A stretch of DNA of 42,556 bases, from positions 1-42,556 of the forward strand of contig NZ_CANQTS010000020.1 of assembly GCF_947626835.1 (NCBI RefSeq), written 5' to 3'. The DNA is from an uncultured Acinetobacter sp. (GTDB lineage: Bacteria > Pseudomonadota > Gammaproteobacteria > Pseudomonadales > Moraxellaceae). Under the pieces are notes generated by a model. It was not told the DNA's origin. It made no database searches and saw only the letters and a list, made by a program, of their open reading frames with translations. Shown piece by piece: positions 7,962 to 16,432 of this stretch. The stretch's first letter is position 1. Every line of letters begins with the position of its first letter. Made by a program: the position numbers and the translations under genes.

Positions 7962-8699
7962 TTAAGCTAAACGGCGCGCCAGTAGGGCATACATCGCATC
8001 TAAGCTTTCAGCTTCGGCTTGTGGGTTATAGCCTAAATCGACACCGTTGGCTTTGGCACGCTCATCGGCTTGTGGGTTACTAAAGCCATGCTTCGCGTCT
8101 TTAAAGATCATGACGTGATGCTCAACTTGGGCATTATGCATCTCTGCTCTAAATTTAGCCACGTCATCAAGGCTTACCATGCTATCAAGCTCGCCGTGTA
8201 ACACTAAAATTTCTGCTTGAACTTTATCTTTTTCAGCTGGGGCATTGGCTGCAAGAGCGGCATGGAAAGTGGCCACTGCTTGAAGAGCTGCACCTGAGCG
8301 GGCTAAATCAAGTACCACCTTACCGCCATAGCAAAAGCCAATTGCGCCTAATTTGTTAGCATCCACTTGGTCTTGGGCGGCTAAAGTGGCTAAAGCTGCA
8401 TTGGCGCGCTCTACAATGGTATGTGGATTTTGAAAGGTTTGCGTCATCCATTCATTGGCTTGACTTGCAGTTGTGGTTGATTTTTTATCGCCATACATAT
8501 CAATGGCGAAAGCTGCATAGCCTTGTTGTGCCAATTCACGCGCGCGTTGTTCGGTATAACTGTTGCGTCCCCACCATTCTGGTGCAACCAAAACACCTGC
8601 TAGATTTTGTGCATGTTCTGGTGCTGCAAAGTAGCCAATCAATTGAGTGCCATCTGGTGCAGTATATTCAATTTCGCGTGTTTGAATGCTTAAGGCCAT
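7962..8699 (-). CDS. Dienelactone hydrolase family protein
   Basis: This is a 245-residue cytosolic alpha/beta hydrolase of the dienelactone hydrolase family. The Cys-Asp-His triad is intact: Cys123 in the nucleophile elbow GFCYGG, Asp172 (GELDSMV) and His204 (KHGFSNPQ). The family includes carboxymethylenebutenolidase of chloroaromatic degradation, but many chromosomal members act on unknown lactones or esters, and no catechol pathway genes lie near. AAGGG precedes the start. It probably shares a transcript with the HIT gene downstream. Confidence 0.92.
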   Translation of the reverse strand: MALSIQTREIEYTAPDGTQLIGYFAAPEHAQNLAGVLVAPEWWGRNSYTEQRARELAQQGYAAFAIDMYGDKKSTTTASQANEWMTQTFQNPHTIVERANAALATLAAQDQVDANKLGAIGFCYGGKVVLDLARSGAALQAVATFHAALAANAPAEKDKVQAEILVLHGELDSMVSLDDVAKFRAEMHNAQVEHHVMIFKDAKHGFSNPQADERAKANGVDLGYNPQAEAESLDAMYALLARRLA

Positions 8700-8764
8700 G
8701 AAAATTTATCCCTTTTTATAAAAGTTTCTCTTTAGCTTTAGTTGTACCTTATTACGCAAAAAAA

Positions 8765-8786
8765 AAGAAGAAGCGTGCTTCTTCTT
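8765..8786 (-). terminator. Terminator after the DUF1328 gene
   Basis: A 10-bp perfect palindromic stem (AAGAAGAAGC at 8765-8774 with GCTTCTTCTT at 8777-8786) is flanked by an A run on the left and a T run on the right. On the minus strand it ends the small membrane-peptide gene upstream, before the dienelactone hydrolase gene begins. Confidence 0.9.
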
Positions 8787-8807
8787 TTTTATACAGATTA
8801 TGTTGCT

Positions 8808-8963
8808 TTAGACTTTGCGAGAAAAGAAACCAACAATGGCTAAAATTACAGCCACAACCAATAAAATAACGGCAAAATCTTTAGATAAACCGGCTACGCC
8901 ACCAAAGCCAAGCAAACTGGCAATTAAAGCGATAACGGCAAAAATAATCGCCCAACGGAACAT
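8808..8963 (-). CDS. DUF1328 (YtjA-like) small membrane protein, 51 aa
   Basis: This short gene reads from ATG at 8961-8963 to TAA at 8808-8810. It encodes 51 residues beginning [20 protein letters not shown] and ending VGFFSRKV. Two hydrophobic helices (about 4-20 and 31-47) are joined by a Gly-rich loop with LSKDF. This is the pattern of the DUF1328/YtjA family of tiny inner-membrane proteins, whose function is unknown. GAGGGAG lies 7 nt before the start and a terminator follows the stop, so it is a self-contained unit. It is often stress-induced in other bacteria; that is family knowledge, not shown here. Confidence 0.9.
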   Translation of the reverse strand: MFRWAIIFAVIALIASLLGFGGVAGLSKDFAVILLVVAVILAIVGFFSRKV

Positions 8964-9116
8964 GGTTTTCTCCCTCATATTGTTGTTATACCAATTAAAG
9001 TATAGAAGTCAGTAGCGCCAAGATTGTTAGGCTTTTGTTGATAAAGTGTTCAAATTACATATTAAAGCATAGGGAGAACTTGGATGAACGACCCAAAATT
9101 TAGCATGTGAAGCTGC

Positions 9117-9122
9117 TATAAT
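9117..9122 (+). promoter_or_regulatory. Likely -10 element for the ycgN-like gene
   Basis: A perfect TATAAT occurs 27 bp before the ATG at 9150. No good -35 is visible at 17 bp spacing. The leader would be about 20 nt and lacks a clear ribosome binding site. Confidence 0.4.
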
Positions 9123-9149
9123 CGCGCGTTTATAATTAGTATCTATGTG

Positions 9150-9602
9150 ATGAGCACTGAATTACGTCCTGAGTTTTGGAAAAATTATAGCCTTGATCAA
9201 TTAACTGGTGCAGAGTGGGAAGCACTGTGTGATGGCTGTGGTTTATGCTGCTTGATTAAACTTGAAGACGATGAAAGTAATGAGGTTGCCTATACCAAAG
9301 TGGCATGTAAATTACTCGACTGCCAAACTGGGCATTGCAGCGACTATAGCAATCGTTTAGCACATGTACCTGATTGTATTCAATTAAGCCCAGAAAAATT
9401 AAACACGATTCATTGGTTACCTAACAGCTGTGCCTATCGTCGTTTACATGAAAATAAACCACTGCCTACATGGCATTATTTAAATACAGGCTCGCGTGAT
9501 AATGTCATTCAAGCGCGAAAATCTGTGGCAGGGCGCTGTGTATCAGAGCTTGATATTCATGAAGATGATATTGAAGATTATATTGTACGGTGGGTGCGTT
9601 AA
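9150..9602 (+). CDS. YcgN family cysteine-cluster protein
   Basis: This 150-residue protein belongs to the UPF0260/YcgN family, related to CxxCxxCC proteins thought to bind zinc or an iron-sulfur cluster. The cluster is Cys27, Cys30, Cys33 and Cys34 (LCDGCGLCC), with further conserved Cys53, Cys58, Cys63 and Cys76. Biochemical function is not established for the family. An in-frame GTG sits directly before ATG 9150; the ATG is chosen because its product begins at the normal family N-terminus. The stop codon overlaps that of the convergent GGDEF-EAL gene (9600-9602 against 9599-9601), so no terminator separates them. Confidence 0.92.
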   Translation: MSTELRPEFWKNYSLDQLTGAEWEALCDGCGLCCLIKLEDDESNEVAYTKVACKLLDCQTGHCSDYSNRLAHVPDCIQLSPEKLNTIHWLPNSCAYRRLHENKPLPTWHYLNTGSRDNVIQARKSVAGRCVSELDIHEDDIEDYIVRWVR

Positions 9603-11716
9603 AGGCTGTTGATTAAAGTAACGACTTCATCAATTGGCATTGGCTTGTGGAAGTAAAAGCCTTGCCCCGTGACGCATTGACGTTGTTCTAAGCTGGCAAC
9701 ATGTTCTGCGGTTTCTATGCCCTCAGCTAAGATTTCAATTTGCATAGATGGACCGAGTTGTCCAATTGCAGTCACGATGGCTAAAATACTTGGATCAGTG
9801 TGCATTTTTTCAATAAAACTACGATCAATTTTAAGAATATCAATTGGATAGTCTTTAAGACGCGTTAGAGAAGAATGCCCAGTACCAAAGTCATCAAGAG
9901 CGATACGGATGCCAGCATGTTTGAGCTTTTTTAAGGCTCTGAGTACATAACTTGCACCACGCGCTTCTAAACTTTGCTCAGTGATTTCAATTTCTATGAA
10001 TTGTGGTGCAATATTATATTCATCTAAATGAGCCAGTAAACTCTCGGCATAATTGTCGCGTAAAAACTCAACTGGTGCTGCATTAATCGCCACAGGATGT
10101 AAGCGGATATTGTGCTCTAGACAGTAGCGAATATCACTAAACACCTTACGTTGCATTACTTCGCTCATGCGCGTGGCTAAAGCAAAGTCTTCAAAAGCAG
10201 GTTCTATATCTACCGGAGATTGGACTCCACCGCCTTGATCATACCAACGTAATAAAGCTTCAAAGCCGACAATTTTTCCTGTCTTTAAATTCACTTTTGG
10301 TTGGTAATACGGTACTACACTATCATGAAGTAAAATTTTACGCGCTAAGTTAAGCTTCTGTGCAGTACGCTCTAGCGCTTGCAGCATGTCATGATTAAAA
10401 GGTAAAACCCCACCGCCACCGGTTTTTTTAAGATCATTTAAGGCGGTATCCGCACAGCGAACTAAATGTGCAGCGCTACTGGCATTTTCAGGGTAACTGG
10501 CACAACCAATACTGATCCCACCATTGATGTATTGTGATTCATAATAAATTGGGGTGTCAAGTTGTTCAGCGGCACGCTGCGCGTAATCAATTAACTCCTG
10601 TTTAGATTTTAAATCAGGAATAATAATCGCAAACTCATCGCTACCAAAACGTGCAACTACCATAGGCTCAGGAAAAGCTTTTTTTAAACGATAGGCAAAC
10701 ACTTTGAGTAAATGATCACCTGCCATATGACCCAGCGTATCATTTAAATTTTTAAAACAATCTAAATCTAGCATGACCAAACCTACCGATATAGCATCAG
10801 CTTGTGCTTGTACAATGGATTGTTCAAGGAGTTGATGAAAGGCACGTCGATTATACAATTGCGTGAGATCATCAAAGGTATAGGCATGTTCAAGACGTTT
10901 TTCGGCAAGAATCTGCTGACTGGTATCTCTTGAAATACATAAGATATGTTTGACTTGCCCTTTTTCATCTAATAAAGGGGTTAACAGATTATCCCAGTGA
11001 TAAATAGGTTCATCTCTACGTTGTGTCATACTTGAAAAACGTGCTTGATGGCCTTTTTGGGCTTTGGTTAAGGCTGTTACACCTTGAGGTTGTACCGTTT
11101 TATCGAGTAAGTTTAGCCAAAATAAATTATTTAATTTTTGTTCAGGCTCAAGTAACACATTACGACCAAATTGATTAATATAGGTGATTCGACCATCTGG
11201 GCTAAAGACTTTAATACAGTCGGCACTACTATCTAAAAACTTTTTTTGGTTAATCTGTTGCTGCTTATAAAGTTTTCGCTCTACCACATAATTGTGGATG
11301 CAATCTAAAGTGGCAATCCAATCCAGATCGGGATGTGGTTTAAATTGCACATTAATACGAAACCATTGATAACGCTGCTGTAAGTTTTTAATACGACATT
11401 CTTTTTGAAAATCTTGATTTAAAATAGAAGCTTCATCCCATAATGCAGTTAGATTTTCACGATCTTCAGGATGAATGAAATAGCCTATATGCTGACGAGC
11501 AGAATGATTTAAATTTTTGCCTAAGTATTGATTTAAGGCTGTATTACAAAAATAATGTTGGGATTTGGTCTTAATACACAGCAATTGCGGAATCAAGTTT
11601 AAAATATTTAAAGTACGTTCCGATGCAGAAGCGGCAAGAAGCCTCGAGATATGCGTTGGTATACTGCAATCCTGAGCATGAGAAATGGAGTGCTTATTTT
11701 TGAGCGAGGATTGCAT
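9599..11716 (-). CDS. PAS-PAS-GGDEF-EAL cyclic-di-GMP signalling protein
   Basis: The 705-residue protein has no membrane segment, so it is likely cytosolic. Two PAS-type sensor domains (about 35-148 and 155-272) precede a GGDEF domain (about 275-435) and an EAL domain (about 448-705). The cyclase signature reads GSDEF near residue 358 instead of GGDEF, and the upstream RxxD inhibitory site is absent. In contrast the EAL domain keeps its catalytic set: EALLRW (about 485), the Asn of AINAAPVEF, the second Glu in EIEITE, DDFGTG, LKIDRSF, AEGIE and QGF. I infer phosphodiesterase activity, with cyclase activity doubtful. PAS ligands cannot be predicted. Confidence 0.95.
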   Translation of the reverse strand: MQSSLKNKHSISHAQDCSIPTHISRLLAASASERTLNILNLIPQLLCIKTKSQHYFCNTALNQYLGKNLNHSARQHIGYFIHPEDRENLTALWDEASILNQDFQKECRIKNLQQRYQWFRINVQFKPHPDLDWIATLDCIHNYVVERKLYKQQQINQKKFLDSSADCIKVFSPDGRITYINQFGRNVLLEPEQKLNNLFWLNLLDKTVQPQGVTALTKAQKGHQARFSSMTQRRDEPIYHWDNLLTPLLDEKGQVKHILCISRDTSQQILAEKRLEHAYTFDDLTQLYNRRAFHQLLEQSIVQAQADAISVGLVMLDLDCFKNLNDTLGHMAGDHLLKVFAYRLKKAFPEPMVVARFGSDEFAIIIPDLKSKQELIDYAQRAAEQLDTPIYYESQYINGGISIGCASYPENASSAAHLVRCADTALNDLKKTGGGGVLPFNHDMLQALERTAQKLNLARKILLHDSVVPYYQPKVNLKTGKIVGFEALLRWYDQGGGVQSPVDIEPAFEDFALATRMSEVMQRKVFSDIRYCLEHNIRLHPVAINAAPVEFLRDNYAESLLAHLDEYNIAPQFIEIEITEQSLEARGASYVLRALKKLKHAGIRIALDDFGTGHSSLTRLKDYPIDILKIDRSFIEKMHTDPSILAIVTAIGQLGPSMQIEILAEGIETAEHVASLEQRQCVTGQGFYFHKPMPIDEVVTLINSL

Positions 11717-11958
11717 TTTTTTCTTGATTACACTCTTGAAAAAATATTAAATCGTGAAAGAGATCACAGACTAAGCTTGAAGTATAGCAATAAACATCTG
11801 AATGCTAAATATTGAAACTTTCCATTTTTACGCATCTTCAACAAAAATAATATTTTATTATCATCGTATGTAAGCGAAGTATTTTAGTGATATTCAGCGA
11901 CAACTAGCCATAGCTTAAAATTACATAGTAGACTTTGAATTAAGATCACTACAAGAAT

Positions 11959-13233
11959 ATGACGATGTCAGAGACTTTAATTCCACTACCTGAACGCTTA
12001 AGACCACGCGACTTAAGCCAAATTATTGGACAAGCACATTTGCTCGGTGAGCAAGCACCTTTAAGACAAATGATTGACCAAGGTCATCTACCTTCGTTAA
12101 TTTTTTGGGGGCCACCAGGAGTTGGTAAAACCACCATTGCATTGTTATTGGCGCAAGCGGTAGACCGTCCTTTTATTAGTTTATCCGCGCTCAATACTGG
12201 GGTAAAAGAGTTGCGTGAAATTATTGCCGACAGCGGTGATTTACTGACGCCTGTGGTATTTATTGATGAAATACATCGCTTTAATAAATCACAGCAAGAT
12301 GCCTTATTGAGCGCGGTTGAAAAGGGCAAAATTACCTTAATTGGCGCGACCACAGAAAATCCATCTTTTGAAGTCAATAATGCATTGTTATCACGTTGTC
12401 AGGTGTATCGTTTAAATGCCTTAGATGAACAGGCAATTGAACAGCTATTACGTTATGCATTACAGCAAGATCAGTTTTTAAAAGAACGCCATATTCAAAT
12501 TGGCGAGTTTGATGCTTTAATTCAATTTGCAGCAGGCGATGCACGTAAAGCACTTAATTTACTCGATTTAATTGCCAATACTTTTGAACCTGATGTTGAA
12601 AATGTGATTGATAATGCTGTGGTAGTACGTGTGGCGCAGCAAAATATTGCGCGCTATGACCAATCTGGTGAGCAGCATTATGATTTGGTTTCAGCCTTGA
12701 TTAAATCCATTCGTGGCAGTGATCCCGATGCCAGTTTGTATTGGCTAGCACGTATGCTTAAAGGCGGTGAAGATCCAGTGTTTGTTGCGCGGCGTATGTT
12801 AATTGCAGCATCTGAAGACATTGGTAACTCCAATCCCAATGCTCTGCTATTGGCTGGTGAATGTTTTCGCTCGGTACAGGCGATTGGTATGCCAGAAGCG
12901 AGAATTATTTTAGGGCAAACGGCTGTGTATTTGGCCACCAGTGCCAAAAGTAACAGTACCTATTTAGCCATTAATCGGGCCATGGAATTGGCTGAAAAGA
13001 CTGCTAATTTAAGTGTGCCTTTGCATTTACGCAATGCACCAACCAAAATGATGCAGCAAGAAGGCTATGGCGTGGATTACCTATATCCACACAATTATCC
13101 TGAACATTTTGTCACACAGGATTATTTGCCGCCTGAATTAAAAGGGACTAAGTTATATACATCGGCTCGTAATAAACGCGAAGTAGAAGCTGAGCGTTTA
13201 CAGCAAAGACGCTGGAGTGAAGAACAACAATAA
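11959..13233 (+). CDS. rarA: Replication-associated recombination AAA+ ATPase RarA (MgsA)
   Basis: RarA acts at stalled replication forks. The 424-residue protein has the clamp-loader-like AAA+ core: Walker A GPPGVGKT (51-58), Walker B FIDEIHRF with Asp103-Glu104, sensor 1 GATTENP (129-135) and arginine finger Arg146 (LLSRCQ). The C-terminal tetramerisation region includes DPDASLYWLARML and the family block around YLYPHNYPEHF. Start 11959 (ATG) is followed by a second in-frame ATG at 11965; either is possible because no strong ribosome binding site discriminates. A short membrane-peptide gene follows 19 bp downstream. Confidence 0.96.
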   Translation: MTMSETLIPLPERLRPRDLSQIIGQAHLLGEQAPLRQMIDQGHLPSLIFWGPPGVGKTTIALLLAQAVDRPFISLSALNTGVKELREIIADSGDLLTPVVFIDEIHRFNKSQQDALLSAVEKGKITLIGATTENPSFEVNNALLSRCQVYRLNALDEQAIEQLLRYALQQDQFLKERHIQIGEFDALIQFAAGDARKALNLLDLIANTFEPDVENVIDNAVVVRVAQQNIARYDQSGEQHYDLVSALIKSIRGSDPDASLYWLARMLKGGEDPVFVARRMLIAASEDIGNSNPNALLLAGECFRSVQAIGMPEARIILGQTAVYLATSAKSNSTYLAINRAMELAEKTANLSVPLHLRNAPTKMMQQEGYGVDYLYPHNYPEHFVTQDYLPPELKGTKLYTSARNKREVEAERLQQRRWSEEQQ

Positions 13234-13252
13234 ATAAAATGAGGTGACAAGG

Positions 13253-13387
13253 ATGTCAAAAAACGGCACAGGCATGTTCTGTTTAAATATTATTACGCGA
13301 TTAGTTTTATGTGTGGTTATGTGTATATGGTTGTTATTGTTATACGCCAAATACGTGGGCTATCAACCAGGAACAGTATTTTTATAA
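13253..13387 (+). CDS. 44-residue single-pass membrane peptide downstream of rarA
   Basis: An ATG at 13253 opens a 44-codon frame ending at TAA 13385-13387. The product begins MSKNGTGMFCLNIITRL, has one hydrophobic helix (about residues 17-31, VLCVVMCIWLLLLY) and ends YVGYQPGTVFL. A good ribosome binding site (ACAAGG) precedes the ATG, and a strong terminator begins right at the stop codon. Both support a real gene co-transcribed with rarA. I do not recognise a family. The topology would place the basic N-terminus inside; function is unknown. Confidence 0.65.
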   Translation: MSKNGTGMFCLNIITRLVLCVVMCIWLLLLYAKYVGYQPGTVFL

Positions 13388-13388
13388 A

Positions 13389-13416
13389 AAAAACCGAAGC
13401 ATCAGCTTCGGTTTTT
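13389..13416. terminator. Bidirectional terminator between rarA operon and purC
   Basis: A 12-bp stem (AAAAACCGAAGC at 13389-13400 with GCTTCGGTTTTT at 13405-13416) has the loop ATCA. A and T runs flank it on both sides, so it can end both the rarA transcript and the convergent purC transcript. Confidence 0.93.
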
Positions 13417-13432
13417 TTAAACTTGCTCTGAA

Positions 13433-14152
13433 TTAAAGATCAGATAAGTCGATACCAATACGTGTAGCAACTTCTTCGTATGCCTCAACCACACCGCCTA
13501 AACCTTGACGGAAACGGTCTTTATCAAGCTTTTTCTTAGTGTCTTTATCCCATAGACGGCAGCCGTCTGGAGAGAATTCGTCACCAAGTACGATACGGTC
13601 GTGGAACACACCAAATTCAAGTTTAAAGTCAACAAGAAGCATGTTACCTTCAGCAAATAGTGCTTTAAGAACATCGTTCACTTGGTAAGTGAGTTCTTTC
13701 ATGCGAGCAAGTTGCTCTGCATTTGCCCAACCCAATGCAATCGCTTGAGATTCATTGACCATTGGATCGCCAAGAGCATCATCTTTAAAGAATAATTCAA
13801 ATGTTGGCGGAGTTAACTCTTTACCTTCTTCTACACCTAGACGACGGCAAAGCGAACCTGCAGCATAGTTACGAATGACACATTCAACAGGAATCATTTG
13901 TAATTTTTTCACTAAAACTTCAGTTGGCGTAAGAAGTTTTTCAAAGTGAGTTTCAATGCCGGCAGCAGCAAGCTTTTCCATAATAAAGGCGTTAAAACGG
14001 TTGTTCACCTTACCTTTACGCGCGAGCTGTTCAATCTTTTCACCATTGAATGCAGAAGCATCATCGCGGAAGACTAAGACTAAGTGATCAGCACTATCTG
14101 TTTCATAAACAGATTTAGCTTTACCAGTATAGAGCAAGGTTTGTTTTAACAT
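13433..14152 (-). CDS. purC: Phosphoribosylaminoimidazole-succinocarboxamide synthase (SAICAR synthetase)
   Basis: PurC joins aspartate to CAIR using ATP in de novo purine synthesis. The start at 14152 gives 239 residues, close to the 237 of E. coli PurC, and the N-terminus [13 protein letters not shown] aligns with the E. coli start. An upstream in-frame ATG at 14170 would add six residues, but it contains the likely ribosome binding site (AAAAGG), so it is rejected. Family blocks seen include [36 protein letters not shown] and [14 protein letters not shown]. The gene follows the bamC-like gene by 36 bp; dapA-bamC-purC is the same order as in E. coli. Confidence 0.97.
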   Translation of the reverse strand: MLKQTLLYTGKAKSVYETDSADHLVLVFRDDASAFNGEKIEQLARKGKVNNRFNAFIMEKLAAAGIETHFEKLLTPTEVLVKKLQMIPVECVIRNYAAGSLCRRLGVEEGKELTPPTFELFFKDDALGDPMVNESQAIALGWANAEQLARMKELTYQVNDVLKALFAEGNMLLVDFKLEFGVFHDRIVLGDEFSPDGCRLWDKDTKKKLDKDRFRQGLGGVVEAYEEVATRIGIDLSDL

Positions 14153-14188
14153 GAGGGGAACCTTTTGCATAAAAAATGCCTAGTACGA

Positions 14189-14788
14189 CTAGGCTGGCCA
14201 ATTTTGGTAAATCTGGGTTAACAACTGCGCGGCAAGCTCTTGATTTGCAAAACTGCCATCTGTGTTGAATACAGCTAAAGTTTGCGTAGAACCTAAAGAG
14301 GTCAATTTGATGACAACAGCTTTGCCATCAAGTTGGACAGAGGCTTGATAACGATATTTGCTTGAACTTGTCACGGGGTAATTAAGGCTACTTAAAGTGG
14401 CAAGGGTATACTGCCAAACTTCATTGCTTTCACCTTCCATTTTAAGTAATGGATTTTGATTACCATCGACCAACGGGGTTGGGCGTGAGGTCGTTGTTGT
14501 CATTGTTTGAGCGGGCGTTGCTTGAGCCAACTGTGGGCGTGGCAAATCAAAACGATTGCCTTTGCTATTTTCAAATGCAGGTGCATTTTCAATGGCTAAA
14601 GGGTCAACTGTTGGCGCAGGATACAGCGGCGTTGATGGGCGTACCATCGCACCTTCAGGATATTGCAAAGGGCTCAGTTCAGTTGCTTTTTTATAGTCTA
14701 ATGAACCATTGTCAAGTACAACCGAATTACAACCAACTAAGCTGATCGCGGAAAATGCGAGAATAAAACCAAAACGTAACTGCATCAT
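14189..14788 (-). CDS. bamC: BamC-like outer-membrane lipoprotein (short form)
   Basis: This 199-residue lipoprotein has a signal peptide ending at LVGC (Cys20). BamC is the accessory lipoprotein of the BAM complex, which inserts beta-barrel proteins into the outer membrane. The N-terminal part after the lipid anchor contains a lasso-like segment (DYKKATELSPLQYPEGAMV) resembling the unstructured BamC region that contacts BamD. It is much shorter than E. coli BamC (344 aa) and appears to hold only one helix-grip-like domain (about 120-199). The assignment rests on this motif plus location between dapA and purC, as in E. coli. Confidence 0.82.
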   Translation of the reverse strand: MMQLRFGFILAFSAISLVGCNSVVLDNGSLDYKKATELSPLQYPEGAMVRPSTPLYPAPTVDPLAIENAPAFENSKGNRFDLPRPQLAQATPAQTMTTTTSRPTPLVDGNQNPLLKMEGESNEVWQYTLATLSSLNYPVTSSSKYRYQASVQLDGKAVVIKLTSLGSTQTLAVFNTDGSFANQELAAQLLTQIYQNWPA

Positions 14789-14800
14789 AATTTGCTCTTA

Positions 14801-15697
14801 TTAAATGAGGCCCACTTCCTTAAGTGCTTCACGAAGTGGCGCGCGATATGCTGGGGCAAGTGGAGTTAACGGTAAACGAATACCTGACTCAATCAAGCCC
14901 ATTTCATGAAGTGCCCATTTCACAGGAATTGGGTTTGATTCACAAAATAAAATATTGTGAAGATTTGCAATTTTTGCATTTAAAGCAGCAGCTTCTTGGT
15001 GCTGACCTGCCAAACCTGCGGCACAAATTTCACTCATTGCTTTTGGTGCAATGTTAGCAGTCACAGAAATGTTACCTAAGGCACCTTGTTCAATCAGTTG
15101 ATAGGCTGTGGCATCATCACCTGAATACACAGACATATTTTTTCCCTGTAAACCTGCAAGTAATGCTGTACCACGCGCAACATCGCCTGTTGCATCTTTA
15201 ATACCCACAATTTGTGGAATATCTGCAAGACGAATCACAGTGTCATTGTGCATATCAACGCCAGTACGACCTGGTACGTTATAAAGGATTTGAGGTAAAT
15301 CTACAGCTTCAGCAATCGCTTTATAGTGTTGATATAAACCTTCTTGGGTTGGCTTATTATAATAAGGGGTCACCAATAATGCAGCATCTGCACCTAAAGC
15401 TTTGGCTTCTTTTGTCAGCTCAATTGCTTCATGTGTTGAATTTGCACCCGTTCCGGCAATAATTGGAATGCGCTTGTTGGCAACACGAATAATTTCTTTA
15501 ATTACTTGTGTGTGTTCTGCCATGCTCAAGGTTGAGGCTTCACCCGTTGTACCCACTGCCACGATACTGTTGGTACCTTGCTCAATGTGCCACTCAACGA
15601 GCTTCTCAAGACCCTTCCAATCTACGCTGCCATCTTCAAACATAGGGGTGACGATTGCGACAATTGAACCCTGAATGGTCTGTGCTTGTTGAGTCAT
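14801..15697 (-). CDS. dapA: 4-hydroxy-tetrahydrodipicolinate synthase
   Basis: DapA condenses pyruvate with aspartate semialdehyde, the first step toward diaminopimelate and lysine. The 298-residue TIM-barrel protein has the Schiff-base Lys167 (GIKDAT), Tyr139 (LYNVPGRTG) and the Thr50-Thr51 pair (GTTGEAS). Lengths and motifs are normal for the family. It heads a tight operon with the bamC-like gene (12-bp gap) and purC. Upstream lies the 735-bp spacer at 15698-16432, where a 7-bp inverted repeat (TCCATCC at 15718-15724 and GGATGGA at 15751-15757) falls in the leader region. Confidence 0.97.
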   Translation of the reverse strand: MTQQAQTIQGSIVAIVTPMFEDGSVDWKGLEKLVEWHIEQGTNSIVAVGTTGEASTLSMAEHTQVIKEIIRVANKRIPIIAGTGANSTHEAIELTKEAKALGADAALLVTPYYNKPTQEGLYQHYKAIAEAVDLPQILYNVPGRTGVDMHNDTVIRLADIPQIVGIKDATGDVARGTALLAGLQGKNMSVYSGDDATAYQLIEQGALGNISVTANIAPKAMSEICAAGLAGQHQEAAALNAKIANLHNILFCESNPIPVKWALHEMGLIESGIRLPLTPLAPAYRAPLREALKEVGLI

Positions 15698-16432
15698 TTG
15701 AAAAAATATCCTATTTGTCCATCCGATTACGGTTAGAAAAACATGAATTTGGATGGATTTGTATTTTGATTTGTAAGTAAATCAACGTGATTTTTTGAAC
15801 GCTGAGTCTACTTAGCTAAATTATGACTGATGAAACGCATAAGAACAATATACTTTTTTCATCGTCGATAAAAACAATAGCTAAAGTTGAGAAAAGATGG
15901 GGTCGTTAAACTTTTACTTTCTCTGCATTAGACATGTTCAAGGTAAAGCAAATTGTAATTAAACACTAGTAATTTTCTGAATATTTATATAAGACTTAAG
16001 CCATAAAAACTCATGCAAAAAGTTATTTTGTGGTGCTTTATGCTAGTTTTTTAATCAATTTAAGATTAAATAGCGATTATCATATATCTATAATGTATAT
16101 TTAACGGATAATAAATAACTGTAAATGATCTGTTTAGAATAGGTTAATAATTGCTTTTAACTATTAATCGCTTTCTAGGGATTTTTTTGTAAAAATCAAT
16201 AACTTGAGTAATTAATACTAATTTACTCGGATTTTTTGACTAAAATTAAATCATATTAATTGATTTTAAGACTATCAAAATCACTCAGAAAAAAAATAAC
16301 TTTCCAATAAATTATCAATATACCCTTTCTAAATGCGCATTTTCTTAAACTTATTGATAGCTCGTATAGAGATGCACTCTTCGCCATGATTGCTGGCTAA
16401 ATTGGCCACTGATTGCAACAAAGGAGTATCCA
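15698..16432. other. 735-bp AT-rich spacer between dapA and the MhpT-like gene
   Basis: No convincing gene was found on either strand. The region is strongly AT-rich. It contains an imperfect 7-bp inverted repeat at 15718-15757, and GAGTAA paired with TTACTC near 16206-16230. A frame of 28 codons at 15823-15909 lacks a ribosome binding site. The segment must hold the divergent promoters of dapA and the transporter, since both neighbouring genes read outward. Its length is unusual for this compact window. Confidence 0.6.

Noticed and set aside
9084..9110. An 8-codon frame with a good AGGGAG site upstream of the ycgN-like gene, like a leader peptide
   Set aside because: It lies upstream of the likely -10 element at 9117-9122, so it would not be on the main transcript, and it has no attenuator hairpin or regulatory codon run.
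15823..15909. A 28-codon forward frame in the dapA spacer
   Set aside because: It has no ribosome binding site, mixed composition and no recognisable feature; such frames are expected by chance in 735 bp.
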